Source of the DNA: Maricurvus nonylphenolicus
GTDB taxonomy: Bacteria > Pseudomonadota > Gammaproteobacteria > Pseudomonadales > Cellvibrionaceae
Direction: 5' to 3'
Length of the DNA: 64,000 bases
Assembly (NCBI RefSeq): GCF_042854845.1
Contig: NZ_AP031498.1
Coordinates: forward strand, 992,001 to 1,056,000
Below are positions 32,984-42,052 of the stretch, one piece after another. Below the pieces are notes generated by a model. It worked only from the letters and a program-made list of their open reading frames with translations, was not told the DNA's origin and ran no database searches. Every line of letters starts with the position of its first letter. Within the stretch, counting starts at the first letter, position 1. The translations under genes and the position numbers were made by a program.

Positions 32984-34963
32984 TTAATGCGCATCCATCA
33001 CCACACCCACCTGCGGCATATGCGCCAGGCCAATATCACGCGCGTGTTCTTCAAAGCCTTTGTTCTTCCAGAAGAAGGCACCCGGCATAGTGGTAGGAAT
33101 TACCAGAATATAGAACAGTGCACGGCCAACGGCACTGGCAAATACTTGTGCAAAACCAACCAGCAACCAGGCAAACAACGCCCAAGGGCCAGTCAGTTCG
33201 AAGGCCAGCAGGGCAATAGCGGCTACCAGGTTTAGACCCACAATGGCGTTACGCAGCAAGTAGGTTTTACCGAAGGTGGTACGCTGCACATAGTGAGAAG
33301 CAGCTCCTTCGTGCTCGGCACCATCCATATCCTTGTGGTGCCAGATCAGGCCGATACCTTCCAGCGCAATACCGGCAACCAGTACCAGGCCACAACCTTG
33401 CAGTACGGCAGCGTAATCAGCACCAGTAATCGCTTGCGTAGCAACTACAGCAACGCCAGTCAGCAGGGCGCCCAGAGCAATGGCACTACCGGTAAAGCCG
33501 GTGTAAACCTGTGGGTGGTTCCAGAAAGGACGCGCCGGGATGCGGTAGCTGCGGCCCATGTAGTAGAGGCCAAAGGCGATAAAGGCCAGGCACACATAAC
33601 CAATCACATCACCAATACTTTCTGCAGTATCGACTGCTATCAGATCAGTAACGCTTCCACCCAATACGGCGGTGTAAAGGTTTTGGAAAATCTCGTTGCC
33701 GGGCAGTGAGAACAACAAATGGAAACCTAAAGTCGCCATAAAGCCAGCCACACCCAAAATCTCACGGGACATGGGTGAATGACGCAGGTTATTAAAACCA
33801 CGATAGAAGCGGTGCGGTTTGCCCAAGTGCGTGGCAGACATCACATTACCGATACCACCAATCACCAAACAGGCCAGCATAATCGGCGCATAAACGGCGC
33901 TGTTGTGGATATCTTGCAGGAAGCTAACGCCCAGCTTGTCACCCAGGAACAACAGTACAAAAGCGCCCATAACCGCTTGTACACTTAAGGTGAAAATCAC
34001 CAGCGGATTTTCACGGGAGCTTAAGCGGGCAAAGTTCCAATGTTTTTCTTTCCCCACTTTCTGGTCGATAACAGGTTTGTAGTTACCTTTCTCGTCCTTA
34101 TGATATTTCACCGGTTGAGAATCGGTACGAGTCATCTCGATTGGCATGGTTTTGGTTTGCTGGAAACGCACATTCGGGTGGGTAATTTCTGGCGTTGGGA
34201 AACCCGGAATCGAGGTCTTGGCTTGCTCGCGGTTTTCCGGAATATTCTCAATCACACCAAAGTCCAGTGCATTACCCACACAGGCAGATACACAGGCAGG
34301 CTTCAAGCCGGTTTCCAAGCGGTCAACACACATATTACATTTTGAAACCTGACCTTTGATAGGATCAAGTTGCGGTGCATTGTATGGACATACCCAAGTA
34401 CAGTAGCCACAACCGAAACAGGTTTCTGGATCTTGCAGTACTGCACCGTATTCAACGTGTTTGGTGTAGGCACGGGTTGGGCAGCCTTTCAAGCACACCG
34501 GGTTATCACAGTGGTTACAGGCCATGGAAATATTCATGCGCTTGTAATCCGGGTAGCTGCCGCCTTCTACATAACCTACGGAGCGGAACGCTAGGTGAGC
34601 CGGGTTTTCGTTCTTCTCGGAACAAGCCGCTTCACAGGCGTGACAACCAATACAGTTATCGGCCGTAAAGAAGAAACCGTGCTGCTTGTTACGGTTGGGG
34701 TTAACACCCACGTCCGGGTTTTCGTTGATGTACATGGGGCGTTCGGCGGGAAGGCCAGTTAAATCCACCAAATCAATTTTCTGGCCGTAGCGGTTTTCGT
34801 CGTCGACTTTTTTATCGCTCAAAAACGCGTAGGGTTGCTCATCGGTACGCAGTTCCCAGTGGCTGGCTGTGGCGGCCACTTCGGGTTTTACCACGGGGGT
34901 CATATCCCGTGGGTCGAATACTTCTACGATGTCGAGATTACTTGGGGTTACGTCATCTTTCAT
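32984..34963 (-). CDS. Fused 4Fe-4S electron-transfer and membrane-anchor subunit (DmsB-DmsC-like)
   Basis: 659 residues. The N-terminal ~100 residues are a leader without recognised fold. A DmsB-type domain follows with four cysteine groups (CIGCHACEAAC, CNHCDNPVCLKGC, CFGCGYCTWVC, CNMCV...CVSAC) for four Fe-S clusters. From about residue 320, eight or so hydrophobic helices match the DmsC quinol-binding anchor (LVIFTLSVQAVMGAFVLLFLG; MSREILGVAGFMATLGFHLLF, pieces). The two parts are separate proteins in DMSO reductase. It lies downstream of nasA on the same strand (159-bp gap holding a repeat), so it likely carries electrons from quinol to the nitrate reductase. Confidence 0.88.
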   Translation of the reverse strand: MKDDVTPSNLDIVEVFDPRDMTPVVKPEVAATASHWELRTDEQPYAFLSDKKVDDENRYGQKIDLVDLTGLPAERPMYINENPDVGVNPNRNKQHGFFFTADNCIGCHACEAACSEKNENPAHLAFRSVGYVEGGSYPDYKRMNISMACNHCDNPVCLKGCPTRAYTKHVEYGAVLQDPETCFGCGYCTWVCPYNAPQLDPIKGQVSKCNMCVDRLETGLKPACVSACVGNALDFGVIENIPENREQAKTSIPGFPTPEITHPNVRFQQTKTMPIEMTRTDSQPVKYHKDEKGNYKPVIDQKVGKEKHWNFARLSSRENPLVIFTLSVQAVMGAFVLLFLGDKLGVSFLQDIHNSAVYAPIMLACLVIGGIGNVMSATHLGKPHRFYRGFNNLRHSPMSREILGVAGFMATLGFHLLFSLPGNEIFQNLYTAVLGGSVTDLIAVDTAESIGDVIGYVCLAFIAFGLYYMGRSYRIPARPFWNHPQVYTGFTGSAIALGALLTGVAVVATQAITGADYAAVLQGCGLVLVAGIALEGIGLIWHHKDMDGAEHEGAASHYVQRTTFGKTYLLRNAIVGLNLVAAIALLAFELTGPWALFAWLLVGFAQVFASAVGRALFYILVIPTTMPGAFFWKNKGFEEHARDIGLAHMPQVGVVMDAH

Positions 34964-35023
34964 TGTTCTTTACCTCGTACCTGCTTCAGGCCGGAAGTTT
35001 AAATTCTCTGCTGTCTCGTTCTT

Positions 35024-35099
35024 GTCATTCCTGCGAAGGCAGGAATCCAGCGTCTTCGGGTTTTTAGGGCCACTGGATCCCTGCCTGCGCAGGGATGAC
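35024..35099. repeat. Dispersed inverted-repeat element between nasA and the Fe-S/anchor gene
   Basis: A 76-bp element with near-mirror ends: GTCATTCCTGCGAAGGCAGG at the left and CCTGCCTGCGCAGGGATGAC at the right, each end itself a small hairpin. This matches the type of intergenic MITE/REP element common in proteobacteria. It sits in a likely operon, so it may alter expression or mRNA stability of the downstream gene. Confidence 0.75.
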
Positions 35100-35122
35100 T
35101 CTTTGGCTATTGTGCTAATCGA

Positions 35123-37375
35123 TTAGAATGTGCGGCGTTCCGCATTAATTCTTGCCGCTTCTGCCTGATCAATTTTTTCAATCCGAGCAGAACACTGTTT
35201 AAACGCCGGTTGACGCGAATACGGATCCAGCAGGCCCAGCGTCAAACGGTTCACACAGTCATGGAAGTGGAACGGAATAAATACCGCGTTACGAGCAACA
35301 CGTTGCGTCAGCTGAACCATCACCACCGCATCTCCACGACGTGAAGTCAAACGCACATATTCCTGGTGCTTAATGCCCAGTTCTTCAGCGGCATCCGGGT
35401 TCATTTCCATATAAGGCGTTGGGCTGAACTTGTTACAGTTGCCGATCTTGCCGGTACGGGTACGGGTGTGGAAGTGCTCAACAACGCGACCGGAGTTCAA
35501 CCAGAACGGGTATTCATCACACGGTTGTTCGTTGTTATTAACGAAGTCCACCAGGATCAGGTTGGCTTTGCCGTTTGGCGTTGGGAAAATCGCATCGCTA
35601 TACAGACGCGGATCACCTTTCAGGTCGTGCTGACCTTTTAGCTTACTGCCGTTGGTGCTATTACCTTCAGCGTCAACTTCACGGTAAGGCCATTGAATGC
35701 CACGAGCGGCTTCAATCTTGTCGTAGCTCATACCGGAAATATCCAGGTTACGCTGCTGGCCGTAGTTACCTGGCAGCTTCGACAACTCCTTCATTTCCTC
35801 GAAGGCTCCTTCCGGGGTTTCCGGGAAGTGAATGTCGTTGCGCTCGGTAAAGCGTTTGGCCATTTCCTTAAAGATCCAGAAGTCTGGTTTGGAATCGGCG
35901 TAAGCAGGCATAGCGTTACGAATCAGGTTAACGCGACGCTCGGTGTTAGTGTGGCAACCTTCTTTCTCGGCCCAAACAGAAGCCGGGAAGTACACGTGGG
36001 AGTATTGGTTGGTTTCCACATCTTCGTAGCAATCCTGTACCACCAGGAACTCCAGCTTTTCCATCGCCTTGCGAATACGCGGCGTGTTGGGCATGGATGT
36101 CATGGGGTTGGTGGCAACCAACCACAGGCCTTTAATTTCACCGGTTTCAATGGCTGGGAAAATATCGGTTTGGCACAGGCCGCGTTGTTTCGGGAAAAAC
36201 TCGGGATCAATTTTCCAGAAGTCGGCAATGGTGTCACGATCGTTTTCGTTTTCCAGTGCGCGGTAACCCGGCAGACCGGAACAGGAAGACCACTCGCGGG
36301 TACCCATGGCGTTACACTGACCGGTAATGGACAGGCTGGTACCACCGGGTTTACCGATATTGCCGGTACACAGGTTGAGGTTATTGATGTTAGCTACACC
36401 GTCGGAGCCGTGGGTGGACTGGTTAATACCCATGGTCCAGATGCTCATGGCGGTGCCGGCTTTGGCATACAGGCGTGCAACGGTACGAATGCGGTCTTCA
36501 TCAATACCACATTCTTTTTGGGCGTGTTCCGGTGCCCACTTGTCCTGAGTTACCAGTGCTTCCAGTTCTTCCAGATTGTTACAGTGGGCTTCCAGATAGG
36601 CGCGATCTTCCAGGCCTTCTTTAAACATCACATGCAGCATGGAGTTAATCAGGACGCAGTCAGTACCTGGGGTAATCGGCAGGTGAATATCGGCGAACTG
36701 CGCCAACATGGTTACGCGTGGGTCTACCACGATCAGCGGGAAATTACGCTTCTCTTTGGCTTCTTTTAAACGCCAGTAAATAATCGGGTGCTGTTCTGGC
36801 AGGTTGGAGCCGAAGGCCATCAGGCAGTCGGTGTGTTCAAAGTCACCGTAACAGCCAGGAGCACCGTCGGCACCAAAGGAGCGTTTGTAACCGGATACTG
36901 CAGAGGCCATACACAGGGTGGTATTGCCGTCGTAGTTGTTGGTGCCAATCTGGCCGCGAACCAGTTTACCCAGAGTGTAGAATTCTTCGGTTAACAGCTG
37001 GCCTGTGGATACCACGGCGAAGCTGTCGCGACCGTACTTGTCCTGGATCTCTTTGATCTTGGTGGCGGTGGTGTCCATGGCGGTATCCCAATCGGTGGGC
37101 TTAAACTCTTCATGGAACTTGTCGCGCATTAAGGGTTGAGTGCCGCGTCCTGGGGATTCAAATAGCTCATGCTCCAGCAAGCCTTTAATGCACAGCTTAC
37201 CGCGGTTTACATCGGCGCCGGCGTGGCCACGGCTGGTCACCAGCTTGCCTGTATCATCCAAACCGATCTCAATTGAGCAACCGGTAGAGCAGTAGTTACA
37301 AGTGGTGTACTTCCACTCCGCTACCTTCTTTTCCGGTATCACAATCGGTTTACGTTTTCTGCGGCCAAATAACAT
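35123..37375 (-). CDS. nasA: Assimilatory nitrate reductase catalytic subunit
   Basis: 750 residues, close to the core of NasA/NarB without a C-terminal 2Fe-2S extension. The N-terminal 4Fe-4S ligands are Cys26, Cys29, Cys33 and Cys62. The molybdenum ligand is Cys155 in NNYDGNTTLCMASA, typical of Nas/Nap enzymes. Further marks are MGINQSTHGSDGVANINNLNL (pieces), NPMTSMPN and AVFIPFHFHDCVNRLT. No Tat signal is seen, so it acts in the cytoplasm, reducing nitrate to nitrite. Instead of a flavoprotein partner, a fused Fe-S/membrane anchor gene follows. A minus-strand sigma54-like promoter (37463-37479) precedes it. Confidence 0.93.
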   Translation of the reverse strand: MLFGRRKRKPIVIPEKKVAEWKYTTCNYCSTGCSIEIGLDDTGKLVTSRGHAGADVNRGKLCIKGLLEHELFESPGRGTQPLMRDKFHEEFKPTDWDTAMDTTATKIKEIQDKYGRDSFAVVSTGQLLTEEFYTLGKLVRGQIGTNNYDGNTTLCMASAVSGYKRSFGADGAPGCYGDFEHTDCLMAFGSNLPEQHPIIYWRLKEAKEKRNFPLIVVDPRVTMLAQFADIHLPITPGTDCVLINSMLHVMFKEGLEDRAYLEAHCNNLEELEALVTQDKWAPEHAQKECGIDEDRIRTVARLYAKAGTAMSIWTMGINQSTHGSDGVANINNLNLCTGNIGKPGGTSLSITGQCNAMGTREWSSCSGLPGYRALENENDRDTIADFWKIDPEFFPKQRGLCQTDIFPAIETGEIKGLWLVATNPMTSMPNTPRIRKAMEKLEFLVVQDCYEDVETNQYSHVYFPASVWAEKEGCHTNTERRVNLIRNAMPAYADSKPDFWIFKEMAKRFTERNDIHFPETPEGAFEEMKELSKLPGNYGQQRNLDISGMSYDKIEAARGIQWPYREVDAEGNSTNGSKLKGQHDLKGDPRLYSDAIFPTPNGKANLILVDFVNNNEQPCDEYPFWLNSGRVVEHFHTRTRTGKIGNCNKFSPTPYMEMNPDAAEELGIKHQEYVRLTSRRGDAVVMVQLTQRVARNAVFIPFHFHDCVNRLTLGLLDPYSRQPAFKQCSARIEKIDQAEAARINAERRTF

Positions 37376-37462
37376 AGCGCTACTTCCCGTAATTTTAAAA
37401 AGTCTGTTTCAGGGCAAAAGTGGTACTTGCCCCATTACTAAATTGGTATGTCTTTATATGCC

Positions 37463-37479
37463 TGCAATAAGTGAACCAA
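37463..37479 (-). promoter_or_regulatory. Putative sigma54 promoter of nasA
   Basis: On the minus strand TTGGTTCACTTATTGCA has GG and GC exactly 10 bases apart and a perfect -12 element TTGCA; the -24 half keeps TGG but not CA. Transcription would begin near 37452, about 77 bases before the nasA start. It points opposite to the cobA promoter at 37783-37799. Confidence 0.5.
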
Positions 37480-37518
37480 CTTTATTTTTAAATAATTGAC
37501 TAGGCATCAAATATGGTT

Positions 37519-37535
37519 TGCACTGTTTTGGTGCT
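37519..37535. promoter_or_regulatory. NtrC-like box 1
   Basis: TGCACTGTTTTGGTGCT matches the NtrC consensus TGCACY-N4-TRGTGCA at all but the last base. It lies about 67 bp upstream of the expected nasA transcript start. Confidence 0.65.
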
Positions 37536-37717
37536 ACATAAATCCCTTATAAATCAATAAGATAGGTTGTTATTGATAGTGGTTATCAACCGCATTTGCA
37601 GTTGGTTGAAAATGTGTTTGGGTGGGGTAGAGCTAAGCGCACTATTTTGTGTTCCGTTATGGTGCAAAAAGGCTTTGTTTTGGTGCGGTTATGGTGCTGA
37701 AAGGGTGTTCAAGGTGG

Positions 37718-37734
37718 TGCATTGTTCGAGTGCA
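37718..37734. promoter_or_regulatory. NtrC-like box 2
   Basis: TGCATTGTTCGAGTGCA has perfect TGCA outer arms and the GTGCA half. It is about 84 bp upstream of the expected cobA transcript start. Weaker partial matches are present at 37638-37654 and 37671-37687. Confidence 0.55.
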
Positions 37735-37782
37735 CTTTTTATAACCCTTTGAAAAATAAGGAAAAATAAAAAGTTTTTCAGT

Positions 37783-37799
37783 TTGGCATCGTATTTGCT
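37783..37799 (+). promoter_or_regulatory. Putative sigma54 promoter of cobA-nirB-nirD
   Basis: TTGGCATCGTATTTGCT: GG (37785-37786) and GC (37797-37798) are separated by exactly 10 bases, and both TTGGCA and TTGCT match the sigma54 consensus. Transcription would start near 37810, 36 bases before the cobA ATG. Confidence 0.7.
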
Positions 37800-37845
37800 G
37801 TATCCAAGGTGTGATTCAAAGACAGATGGCGCAACGAGGTGCTTT

Positions 37846-38697
37846 ATGGCTGTAACTCCTTTGGTAAAACCTGCGGATGCTCGCAAGGCTAAGTTAGTAG
37901 AAGAAGGGGTTATTCAGGCCGGTAAGGTGACTCTGGTAGGCGCGGGTCCTGGTGACCCGGATCTGTTAACGGTAAAAGCGCTGCGCACCATTCAAGAAGC
38001 TGATTTGATTTTATTTGATCGCCTGGTGAGTGACGAGATCTGTGCCTTGTTTCCTGCAACAACCCCGGCCTTGTATGTCGGTAAAGCGAAAGACAATCAC
38101 AGTGTGCCGCAGAACGAGTTAAACCAGTTGTTGGTAGCCAAGGCCAAGCAGGGTTTTAACGTTTGCCGTTTAAAGGGTGGTGACTCCTTTGTGTTTGGTC
38201 GCGGTGGTGAAGAAATGCTGTCGCTAAAACAGGAAGGTATTGAGGTAGAAGTGGTGCCGGGTATTACTGCCGGTGCAGGCGCAACTACTTATGCTGGCAT
38301 CCCTTTGACTCACCGTGGCTTAGCGCAGGGTTGCAGCTTTATTACCGCCCACGGCGAAAAAGAATTACATATTGATTGGATCAGTTTGGTCGGCACAAAA
38401 CAGACCTTGGTGTTTTATATGGGCCTGAGCAAAGCCGAAATGATCCGCAAGGAATTGATGGCCGCAGGCATGCAAGCCGATATGCCGGTGGCACTGATCG
38501 AGAATGGTTGCTGTAAAGAACAGCGCGTTGTTCTCGGTGAATTAAGCGAGCTGGATGAATTAGTGGTTCGCGAGCAGGTGAAATCCCCGGCCCTAATTGT
38601 TGTGGGTAAAGTGGTTTCCCTGTCTGAGCAACTGGATTGGTTTACTGGTTTGGCTCAAAAAGAACTTTCAACCGCAGAGACGTCGGTTATGGCGTAA
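37846..38697 (+). CDS. cobA: Uroporphyrinogen-III C-methyltransferase
   Basis: 283 residues from the ATG at 37846, with GAGG 8 bases upstream; a longer reading from 37783 overlaps the sigma54 promoter and is rejected. SAM-binding marks are VTLVGAGPGDPDLLTVKAL at the N-terminus, RLKGGDSFVFGRGGEE, VVPGITAGAGATTYAGIPLTHRG (pieces) and VFYMGL. It methylates uroporphyrinogen III twice to precorrin-2, here for the siroheme of NirB. It lacks the CysG dehydrogenase/chelatase domain, so those steps need another enzyme. It starts the cobA-nirB-nirD operon. Confidence 0.94.
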   Translation: MAVTPLVKPADARKAKLVEEGVIQAGKVTLVGAGPGDPDLLTVKALRTIQEADLILFDRLVSDEICALFPATTPALYVGKAKDNHSVPQNELNQLLVAKAKQGFNVCRLKGGDSFVFGRGGEEMLSLKQEGIEVEVVPGITAGAGATTYAGIPLTHRGLAQGCSFITAHGEKELHIDWISLVGTKQTLVFYMGLSKAEMIRKELMAAGMQADMPVALIENGCCKEQRVVLGELSELDELVVREQVKSPALIVVGKVVSLSEQLDWFTGLAQKELSTAETSVMA

Positions 38698-38760
38698 GCC
38701 CAGCCGATTAGATAGACAAATTTATTAAAAAATTATCAGCCTGATATTGAGGAATTGGTT

Positions 38761-41298
38761 ATGAGTAAACAGCGCATCGTTGTTGTTGGTAACGGTATGG
38801 TGGGGCACAAGTTTATTGACTCCATGCTGGAAGTACCGAACGCTGAGGAATATGAGGTAATTACCTTTTCCGAAGAGCCGCGTCTGGCCTACGACCGTGT
38901 TTACCTGAGCAGCTACTTCAGCGGCGCGACTGCTGATGACCTGATGCTGACCAGCGAAGACTACTACAACGAAAACGGCATCAAGTACGTGCTGAACGAT
39001 AAGGTTGTAGAGATCAACAAAGCAGAAAAATTTGTTGTGACTGCTTCCGGTCGAAAAGAGTCTTACGACAAGCTGGTACTGGCAACCGGTTCTTACCCGT
39101 TTGTTCCGCCAATTCCCGGTAACGACCAGGAGCACTGCCTGGTTTACCGTACCATTGAAGATCTGGAAGCCATCAGCGCTTCTGCCAAAGAAAGTAAAGT
39201 CGGTGTTGTTGTTGGTGGTGGCCTGCTGGGGCTGGAAGCCGCAAGCGCACTGAAAAATGCCGGCCTGGAAGCGCACGTTGTTGAATTTGCGCCACGCCTG
39301 ATGGCGGTACAGCTGGACGATGGTGGCGGTAAGCTGCTGCGTCGCAAAATTGAAGACCTGGGTGTTCAGGTTCACACTGAAAAAGCCACCAACGAAATTG
39401 TTGCCGGTGAAAACTGCCGCTACCGCATGAACTTTGCCGACGGTTCACACCTGGAAACAGATATGATTCTGTTCTCTGCCGGTATCCGTCCACACGATGG
39501 CCTGGCCCGTGAATTTGATCTGGAAATTGGTGAGCGTGGCGGTATCGTCATTAACAACCAGTGTCAGACCTCTGATGAAAATATTTACGCCGTGGGTGAG
39601 TGTGCACTGTGGGAAGGTCGTATCTACGGTCTGGTTGCCCCAGGTTACACCATGGCAAAAGTTGCCGCCTCTAATATCATTGGCGGTAGTGAAGAATTTA
39701 CAGGTGCCGATATGAGCACCAAGCTGAAGCTGCTGGGTGTAGACGTTGCCTCTATCGGTGATGCTCACGGCCAAACCGAAGGCTGTCAGTCTTACACCTA
39801 TAACGATGAAGTTGGCCAAGTTTATAAGCGTTTGATTGTTTCTGCCGATGGTAAGAAATTACTGGGTGCGGTACTGGTAGGTGATGTAGAAGCCTACGGT
39901 AACCTGCTGCAGCTGAAGCTGAACGATATGGATCTGCCGGAAAATCCGGAAGGTCTGATTCTGCCGTCTGTAGATGGTGATGCCTCTGCTGGCCTGGGTG
40001 TTGATGCTCTGCCAGAAACTGCAGTGATCTGTTCCTGTTATGACGTCACCAAAGGTGACCTGATGGCCGCCGTTCAAGAAGGTGCCACCGATATGGGCGC
40101 CATCAAGGATGCCACCAAGGCCTCAACCGGTTGTGGTGGTTGTGCTGCGCTGACCAAACAGGTTGTTGATGCTGAACTGGCTAACCTGGGTTACGAAGTT
40201 AAAAACGATATCTGTGAGCACTTTGCCTACTCGCGTAAAGAGCTGGCCGACATTGTTCGCGTTAAGAAAATCAAAACCTTCGAAGAGCTGCTGGAAAGTC
40301 ACGGTACCGGTCACGGTTGTGATATCTGTAAGCCTGCCGTTGGCTCCATCCTGGCCTCTTTCTGGAATGACTACATTCTGAAAGATGAGCACATGGGCCT
40401 GCAGGACACCAACGATATCTTCCTGGGTAACATGCAGAAAGACGGTACCTACTCTATCGTTCCTCGTGTTGCCGGTGGCGAAATCACCCCAGACAAACTG
40501 ATCGTTCTGGGTGAGGTGGCGAAAGAATACAATCTGTACACCAAAGTAACCGGTGGTCAGCGTATTGACCTGTTTGGTGCGCAGTTGCACGAACTGCCAG
40601 CGATCTGGAAAGTACTGGTAGATGCTGGTTTTGAAACCGGCCACGCCTACGGTAAGTCTGTTCGTACTGTGAAATCCTGTGTGGGTTCTACCTGGTGTCG
40701 TTACGGTGTTGATGATTCCGTTGGCCTGTCTATCGAAGTTGAAGATCGCTACAAAGGCTTGCGTTCACCACACAAACTGAAATTCGCGGTTTCCGGTTGT
40801 ACCCGTGAATGTGCCGAAGCTCAGTGTAAAGACGTAGGTATTATCGCTACTGAAAACGGCTGGAACCTGTACGTATGTGGTAACGGTGGTATGCGTCCTC
40901 GTCACGCTGACCTGTTCGCCACGGATCTGGATAAAGAAACCCTGATCAAATACATCGACCGTTTCCTGATGTTCTACGTACGTACCGCCGATCGTCTGCA
41001 GCGTACCAGCGTATGGTTGGAAAACCTCGAAGGTGGTCTGGACTACCTGCGCGAAGTCATCATCGATGACAAGCTGGGTCTGGGCGAAGAGCTGGAAGCC
41101 GAAATGGCTGCCAACATTGGTAACTACCAGTGTGAGTGGAAAACTACTATCGAAGATCCAGAAAAACTGAAGCGTTTCTCTCACTTCATTAACTCTGAGG
41201 AGCAAGACAGCAACCTGGCATATGTTGTTGAGCGTGATCAGCGTCGCCCTGCGACCAAAGAAGAGCGCATCCAAGCTGTTGAAGTCGTTGAAGCTTAA
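38761..41298 (+). CDS. nirB: Nitrite reductase (NADH) large subunit
   Basis: 845 residues from ATG 38761 (preceded by GAGGA); a TTG two codons earlier is not needed. The N-terminal FAD/NADH reductase has RIVVVGNGMVGHKF and VVVGGGLLGLEAA. A BFD-like 2Fe-2S segment starts at Cys424 (CSCYDVTKG...STGCGGC). The C-terminal sulfite-reductase-like half binds siroheme and 4Fe-4S through Cys640, Cys646, Cys680 and Cys684. With NirD it reduces nitrite to ammonium in the cytoplasm. It follows cobA by 63 bp. Confidence 0.96.
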   Translation: MSKQRIVVVGNGMVGHKFIDSMLEVPNAEEYEVITFSEEPRLAYDRVYLSSYFSGATADDLMLTSEDYYNENGIKYVLNDKVVEINKAEKFVVTASGRKESYDKLVLATGSYPFVPPIPGNDQEHCLVYRTIEDLEAISASAKESKVGVVVGGGLLGLEAASALKNAGLEAHVVEFAPRLMAVQLDDGGGKLLRRKIEDLGVQVHTEKATNEIVAGENCRYRMNFADGSHLETDMILFSAGIRPHDGLAREFDLEIGERGGIVINNQCQTSDENIYAVGECALWEGRIYGLVAPGYTMAKVAASNIIGGSEEFTGADMSTKLKLLGVDVASIGDAHGQTEGCQSYTYNDEVGQVYKRLIVSADGKKLLGAVLVGDVEAYGNLLQLKLNDMDLPENPEGLILPSVDGDASAGLGVDALPETAVICSCYDVTKGDLMAAVQEGATDMGAIKDATKASTGCGGCAALTKQVVDAELANLGYEVKNDICEHFAYSRKELADIVRVKKIKTFEELLESHGTGHGCDICKPAVGSILASFWNDYILKDEHMGLQDTNDIFLGNMQKDGTYSIVPRVAGGEITPDKLIVLGEVAKEYNLYTKVTGGQRIDLFGAQLHELPAIWKVLVDAGFETGHAYGKSVRTVKSCVGSTWCRYGVDDSVGLSIEVEDRYKGLRSPHKLKFAVSGCTRECAEAQCKDVGIIATENGWNLYVCGNGGMRPRHADLFATDLDKETLIKYIDRFLMFYVRTADRLQRTSVWLENLEGGLDYLREVIIDDKLGLGEELEAEMAANIGNYQCEWKTTIEDPEKLKRFSHFINSEEQDSNLAYVVERDQRRPATKEERIQAVEVVEA

Positions 41299-41335
41299 TA
41301 GGCTTACGTAAAGAGATTAGTAGAGGAATTTGAAA

Positions 41336-41665
41336 ATGAGCAACTGGACTACTGTTTGTAAAAAAGATGATATCACCCCTGGCGCTGGCGTATGTGCTCT
41401 GCTGGACGGTGAACAAGTGGCAATCTTCCGTATTGCCAAAACCGATGCCGTGTACGCGGTATCGAATTTCGACCCTTTTGGCGAGGCCAATGTGCTTTCT
41501 CGGGGTATTACCGGTTCTATCGGTGACTCCATCGTTGTTGCTTCGCCTCTTTATAAGCAGCACTTCGACCTGGAATCAGGCGTGTGCATTGAAGATGAAG
41601 ACGTAAAACTGAAAACCTACGGCGTTCGCGTAGAAGGCGACGAGATTCAGTTACAAGCGTCTTAA
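41336..41665 (+). CDS. nirD: Nitrite reductase (NADH) small subunit
   Basis: 109 residues from the ATG at 41336, with AGAGGA upstream. It is a Rieske-fold NirD: MSNWTTVCKKDDITPGAGVCALL, EQVAIFRI, VYAVSNFDPFGEANVLSRGI (pieces), and SPLYKQHFDLESG. As usual for NirD, the Rieske Cys/His ligands are not conserved, so it holds no cluster. It partners NirB. A terminator follows at 41730. Confidence 0.94.
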   Translation: MSNWTTVCKKDDITPGAGVCALLDGEQVAIFRIAKTDAVYAVSNFDPFGEANVLSRGITGSIGDSIVVASPLYKQHFDLESGVCIEDEDVKLKTYGVRVEGDEIQLQAS

Positions 41666-41729
41666 TCTGAAAAGTTTTGGCAGTATCCTCCGTTTGTTTA
41701 CGCAAGCGTCGCTGCCAGTCTCTGCTTGA

Positions 41730-41757
41730 GCCCCATGCTATGCGGGGCCTTTTTATT
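41730..41757 (+). terminator. Terminator of the cobA-nirBD operon
   Basis: GCCCC, a 9-base loop, GGGGC, then CTTTTTATT, placed 65 bp after nirD. Confidence 0.7.
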
Positions 41758-41876
41758 CCGAGTTGTTGTGATTCAACAATAACTCACAAGTTCTCTGTGC
41801 TTTCTATAGGGATTTTATAGAGGGTGCAGATAACCAGTTCTCTGCACTAGGACAGCTTCGGCTGTCCTTTTTTTAT
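41758..41876 (+). ncRNA. Candidate small RNA or orphan terminated transcript
   Basis: Between the nirD terminator and the TonB receptor lies a stretch with no gene that ends in a second strong terminator: AGGACAGC-TTCG-GCTGTCCT then a T-run (41849-41875). Within it AGTTCTCTGTGC and AGTTCTCTGCAC form an imperfect repeat. A separate terminator with nothing coding before it suggests a small RNA of up to about 110 nt. The promoter is not clear. The rest of the gap, 41877-42052, shows only the receptor's ribosome site (GGGAG). Confidence 0.35.
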
Positions 41877-42052
41877 TGTCAGAACGTCTCCTTAATAACG
41901 GATATTAAAAAACTGTCTATTAAGTAGTGTTCGTTAGTCACATAAAAAATATGCCGTCAGCTGCAAATGTCAGCTAGATGATATTCTCTGCTTCATTTTC
42001 TTGCTCCCATAAGTTACCCCAACAAAACCTAATACTTTAGGGAGCAATAATA

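Noticed and set aside
39445..41274. Minus-strand open frames opposite nirB
   Set aside because: nirB is unmistakable; these are shadow frames with low-complexity composition.
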